Origin: CAYXVF01 sp964468125
GTDB taxonomy: Bacteria > Myxococcota > XYA12-FULL-58-9 > CAYXVF01
Direction: 5' to 3'
Length of the DNA: 64,000 bases
Assembly (NCBI GenBank): GCA_964468125.1
Contig: CAYXVF010000015.1
Coordinates: 1-64,000, forward strand
Part shown: in pieces, positions 62,299 through 64,000 of the stretch
How the letters are laid out: the number at the start of each line of letters is the position of its first letter
How positions within the stretch are numbered: position 1 is the stretch's first letter
The notes under the pieces: generated by a model
Told to the model about the DNA's origin: nothing
Databases searched by the model: none
What the model saw: the letters and a program-made list of their open reading frames with translations, nothing else
Translations under genes and position numbers: made by a program

Positions 62299-62721
62299 AT
62301 GGCCAGCGACCATGCAGTACTCGATGCGAACGAACGCTTCTACCGTGCCTTTCGGGAGGCGGACATGGAGGCCATGGAACGACTCTGGGCGCATCGCGCC
62401 GACGTCGCCTGCACGCACCCTGGCTGGCCTGCGCTTCGAGGGCGCGAACGGGTGATGGCAAGCTGGCGATCCGTAATGCTCGACCACCCTCCCCCGAAGG
62501 TTGAATGCGCGCGGATCGAGGTCTTCGACCACGGCGAGCTCGCATTCGTCACCTGCGTGGAGCGAGTGTCGGAGATGCGAAGCGAGCTCGTAGCAACGAA
62601 TATATTCGTCAAGGAAGAGGGTGAGTGGCTCCTCGCGCATCATCACTCCGGGCCAATCCGTATGGTTCGAGACTTTGCCGAATCGGATCCGGAGGATGAG
62701 GATCCTCCAACTTTCAACTAG
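62299..62721 (+). CDS. SnoaL/DUF4440-like (NTF2-fold) protein
   Basis: A 140-residue protein with the NTF2-like pattern: an N-terminal helix pair (VLDANERFYRAFREADMEAM), WAHRADVACTHPGW, a GRERVMASWRSV helix and strands ending in GEWLLAHHHSGPI. This 'ketosteroid-isomerase-like' group is common and mostly of unknown function. Acidic C-terminal tail. Divergent from the HNH gene. Confidence 0.88.
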   Translation: MASDHAVLDANERFYRAFREADMEAMERLWAHRADVACTHPGWPALRGRERVMASWRSVMLDHPPPKVECARIEVFDHGELAFVTCVERVSEMRSELVATNIFVKEEGEWLLAHHHSGPIRMVRDFAESDPEDEDPPTFN

Positions 62722-62730
62722 GCAAACCAG

Positions 62731-63411
62731 TTGCTGACCCACGATCCGCTCACAGTCATCGTCTTCGCAAAACCGCCACATCCGGGCGAGAGCAAGACCC
62801 GTCTCGCGACACGAATCGGCGCTGAGCAGGCGAGCCTGCTTGCCAGGGCATTCGTCTACGACAGCCTTCATCAACTCGGACGTTTCCGGAACCTGAAACC
62901 GGTGCTCGCCACGACGGCGCCCTGGCCCGAGGAGCTCGTGGCCCTGCCCGAGGGAATGGAAGTGTGGCAACAGGGCCCAGGCGACCTCGGAGACCGCTTG
63001 GAGCGGGTGATGTTCAAAGCGCTCCAGTCCACGAAGACGGCTATCGCGCTCGGAGCCGATACACCGGGTTTGCCTGAAAAAATGATGCTCGAGGCGGTGC
63101 ACTCTCTCCAGCAAAACGACGCGGTACTCGGCCCGGCGCGCGACGGGGGCTTTTACCTGCTCGGGTTGCGTCGCTGTCCCCCTGGAGTGTTCGTCGAGCT
63201 GCCGTGGAGCACCCCGCACACCTTGGCCGCCACTGAGCAACGGCTGCGCAGCTATGAGCTCACCGTCGAACGCGTGAGCCCCTGGTTCGACGTCGATACG
63301 CTCGAGGACCTCGTCAACTTGCGTGCGCTCCTGGAACGTGGCGTCATCAGCGCGCCGAAAACCTGGGAAGCGATAAAGAGCATTGGAGACCTACCTCCCA
63401 TCGAAAGCTGA
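62731..63411 (+). CDS. DUF2064/TIGR04282-type glycosyltransferase-like protein
   Basis: A 226-residue protein; TTG 62731 is the only plausible start and its ribosome site is weak. Nucleotide-sugar transferase-like motifs: VIVFAKPPHPGESKTRLA, QQGPGDLGDRL, LGADTPGLP, GPARDGGFYLLGL and FDVDTLEDL. This family has a GT-A-like fold related to MobA/CofC nucleotidyltransferases. The true substrate is unknown. It begins 9 bases after the SnoaL-like gene, likely co-transcribed. Confidence 0.9.
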   Translation: MLTHDPLTVIVFAKPPHPGESKTRLATRIGAEQASLLARAFVYDSLHQLGRFRNLKPVLATTAPWPEELVALPEGMEVWQQGPGDLGDRLERVMFKALQSTKTAIALGADTPGLPEKMMLEAVHSLQQNDAVLGPARDGGFYLLGLRRCPPGVFVELPWSTPHTLAATEQRLRSYELTVERVSPWFDVDTLEDLVNLRALLERGVISAPKTWEAIKSIGDLPPIES

Positions 63412-63412
63412 C

Positions 63413-64000
63413 ATGTCGATCGAAGAAACCCGTGTGACAGAAAAGTCAGGGGAGGTGCGAACCTTTCCCTGCGAGTCCTGTGGTGCCGACCTCGAGTTCC
63501 ACATTGGCGCCCAATCGCTCAAGTGCCCCTACTGCTCCTTTGAGAAGGCCCTCGAGGTCAAAGACGAGGAGATCGCCGAGCGCGACCTCGAGAACGCCAT
63601 TGAGAAACTCCGGACTCGACCTCGGGAGGGCGCAGGCGATGGCTCAGAGCAGCTCGACTGCAGTAGCTGCGGCGCTAAGGTGCTCTTTGAAGGAGCGGTG
63701 ACGAGCAGCGAATGCCCCTACTGCGGCACCCCCGTGCAGCGCAGCGACGTGCATGAGGCGGAAGACAGGCTCGCCGTCGATGGTGTTCTCCCTTTTCTCG
63801 TGGCGCAGTCGAAAGCAAACGAAGAGATCAAGAACTGGGTGGCATCACGCTGGTTTGCTCCCAACGACTTCAAACGTCGAGGGGCCAAGGGACAATTCGA
63901 GGGGGTATATCTCCCCTACTTCACCTTCGACGCGATGACGTTCACCGTCTACCGAGGAGAACGGGGCGAGCACTATTATGTGACCGTCGGCAGCGGCGAC
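63413..64000 (+). CDS. Zinc-ribbon membrane-associated-type protein, 3' truncated by window edge
   Basis: The first 196 codons of a protein that runs off the window. ATG 63413 lies one base after the upstream stop. Two zinc ribbons are visible: CESCGADLEF with CPYC (about 23-44) and CSSCGAKVLF with CPYCG (about 83-106). After about residue 120 comes LPFLVAQSKANEEIKNWVASR and a beta stretch (GVYLPYFTFDAMT). Such proteins are often annotated as primosomal-protein-N'-like zinc ribbons, and many continue with a C-terminal membrane segment, which cannot be seen here. Confidence 0.85.
   Translation, partial: MSIEETRVTEKSGEVRTFPCESCGADLEFHIGAQSLKCPYCSFEKALEVKDEEIAERDLENAIEKLRTRPREGAGDGSEQLDCSSCGAKVLFEGAVTSSECPYCGTPVQRSDVHEAEDRLAVDGVLPFLVAQSKANEEIKNWVASRWFAPNDFKRRGAKGQFEGVYLPYFTFDAMTFTVYRGERGEHYYVTVGSGD

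Overview
The window looks like a chromosomal segment of a GC-rich, Gram-negative bacterium of the Myxococcota/'deltaproteobacterial' kind. This rests on gene content, not on a marker tree: many lipoproteins with clear lipoboxes, Hanks-type Ser/Thr kinases with C-terminal PEGA-like tails, a PP2C phosphatase fused to a cyclic-nucleotide domain, cysteine-rich secreted proteins, several type IV prepilins and a complete MoxR/Bat operon. One 100-N run (12083-12182) marks a scaffold join, so this is a draft or metagenome assembly.

Layout. 1-4.3 kb: a decayed IS66 transposase, a cysteine-rich lipoprotein and a DEAD-box RNA helicase. 4.5-6.1 kb: a hypothetical gene and a GGDEF diguanylate cyclase. 6.1-11.6 kb: a divergent locus with an RNase II/R-like protein that seems to have lost its catalytic aspartates, coupled to a small TPR protein and facing an ExeM/NucH-like nuclease without a signal peptide. 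12-14.1 kb: a scaffold gap, one intact tRNA-Leu(CAA) flanked by partial copies of itself, and a broken GntP permease. 14.2-22.8 kb: PP2C-cNMP phosphatase, coiled-coil and lipoprotein genes, two calcineurin-like phosphoesterases, a HEAT-repeat lipoprotein, a PilZ protein and a HExxH metalloprotease-like lipoprotein. 22.9-31.8 kb: grpE, then moxR-DUF58-BatX-batA-batB-batC-batD-batE, mostly with overlapping start and stop codons. 31.7-35.9 kb: mrfB and mrfA homologues (DNA repair nuclease and helicase). 36-43.4 kb: YceI, an M50 protease, two tandem Tat-exported paralogues of unknown function and several membrane proteins.

43.4-61.9 kb is a type IV pilus/MSHA-like region: two cysteine-rich prepilin paralogues co-transcribed with a membrane-bound spermidine-synthase-like protein, a third prepilin, two PilT-type ATPases, a pilin, PilC/MshG, PilB/MshE, a PilO-like protein, a PilM-PilN fusion, an MshL-like secretin with a glycine/methionine-rich linker, a PilP-like protein, two membrane Ser/Thr kinases and a further prepilin. 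The PilB-type ATPase carries a textbook tandem MshEN motif (2 x 24 residues, 5-residue spacer), the known c-di-GMP-binding element. With the GGDEF and PilZ genes in the same window, c-di-GMP control of this pilus is a reasonable inference. 61.9-64 kb: an HNH nuclease, a SnoaL-like protein, a DUF2064 glycosyltransferase-like protein and a zinc-ribbon protein cut by the window edge.

The two most unusual observations are the RNB-like pseudoenzyme locus (6.1-11.6 kb) and the rearranged MSHA-like pilus cluster with its embedded kinases. All family assignments come from reading motifs by eye; no database search was run.
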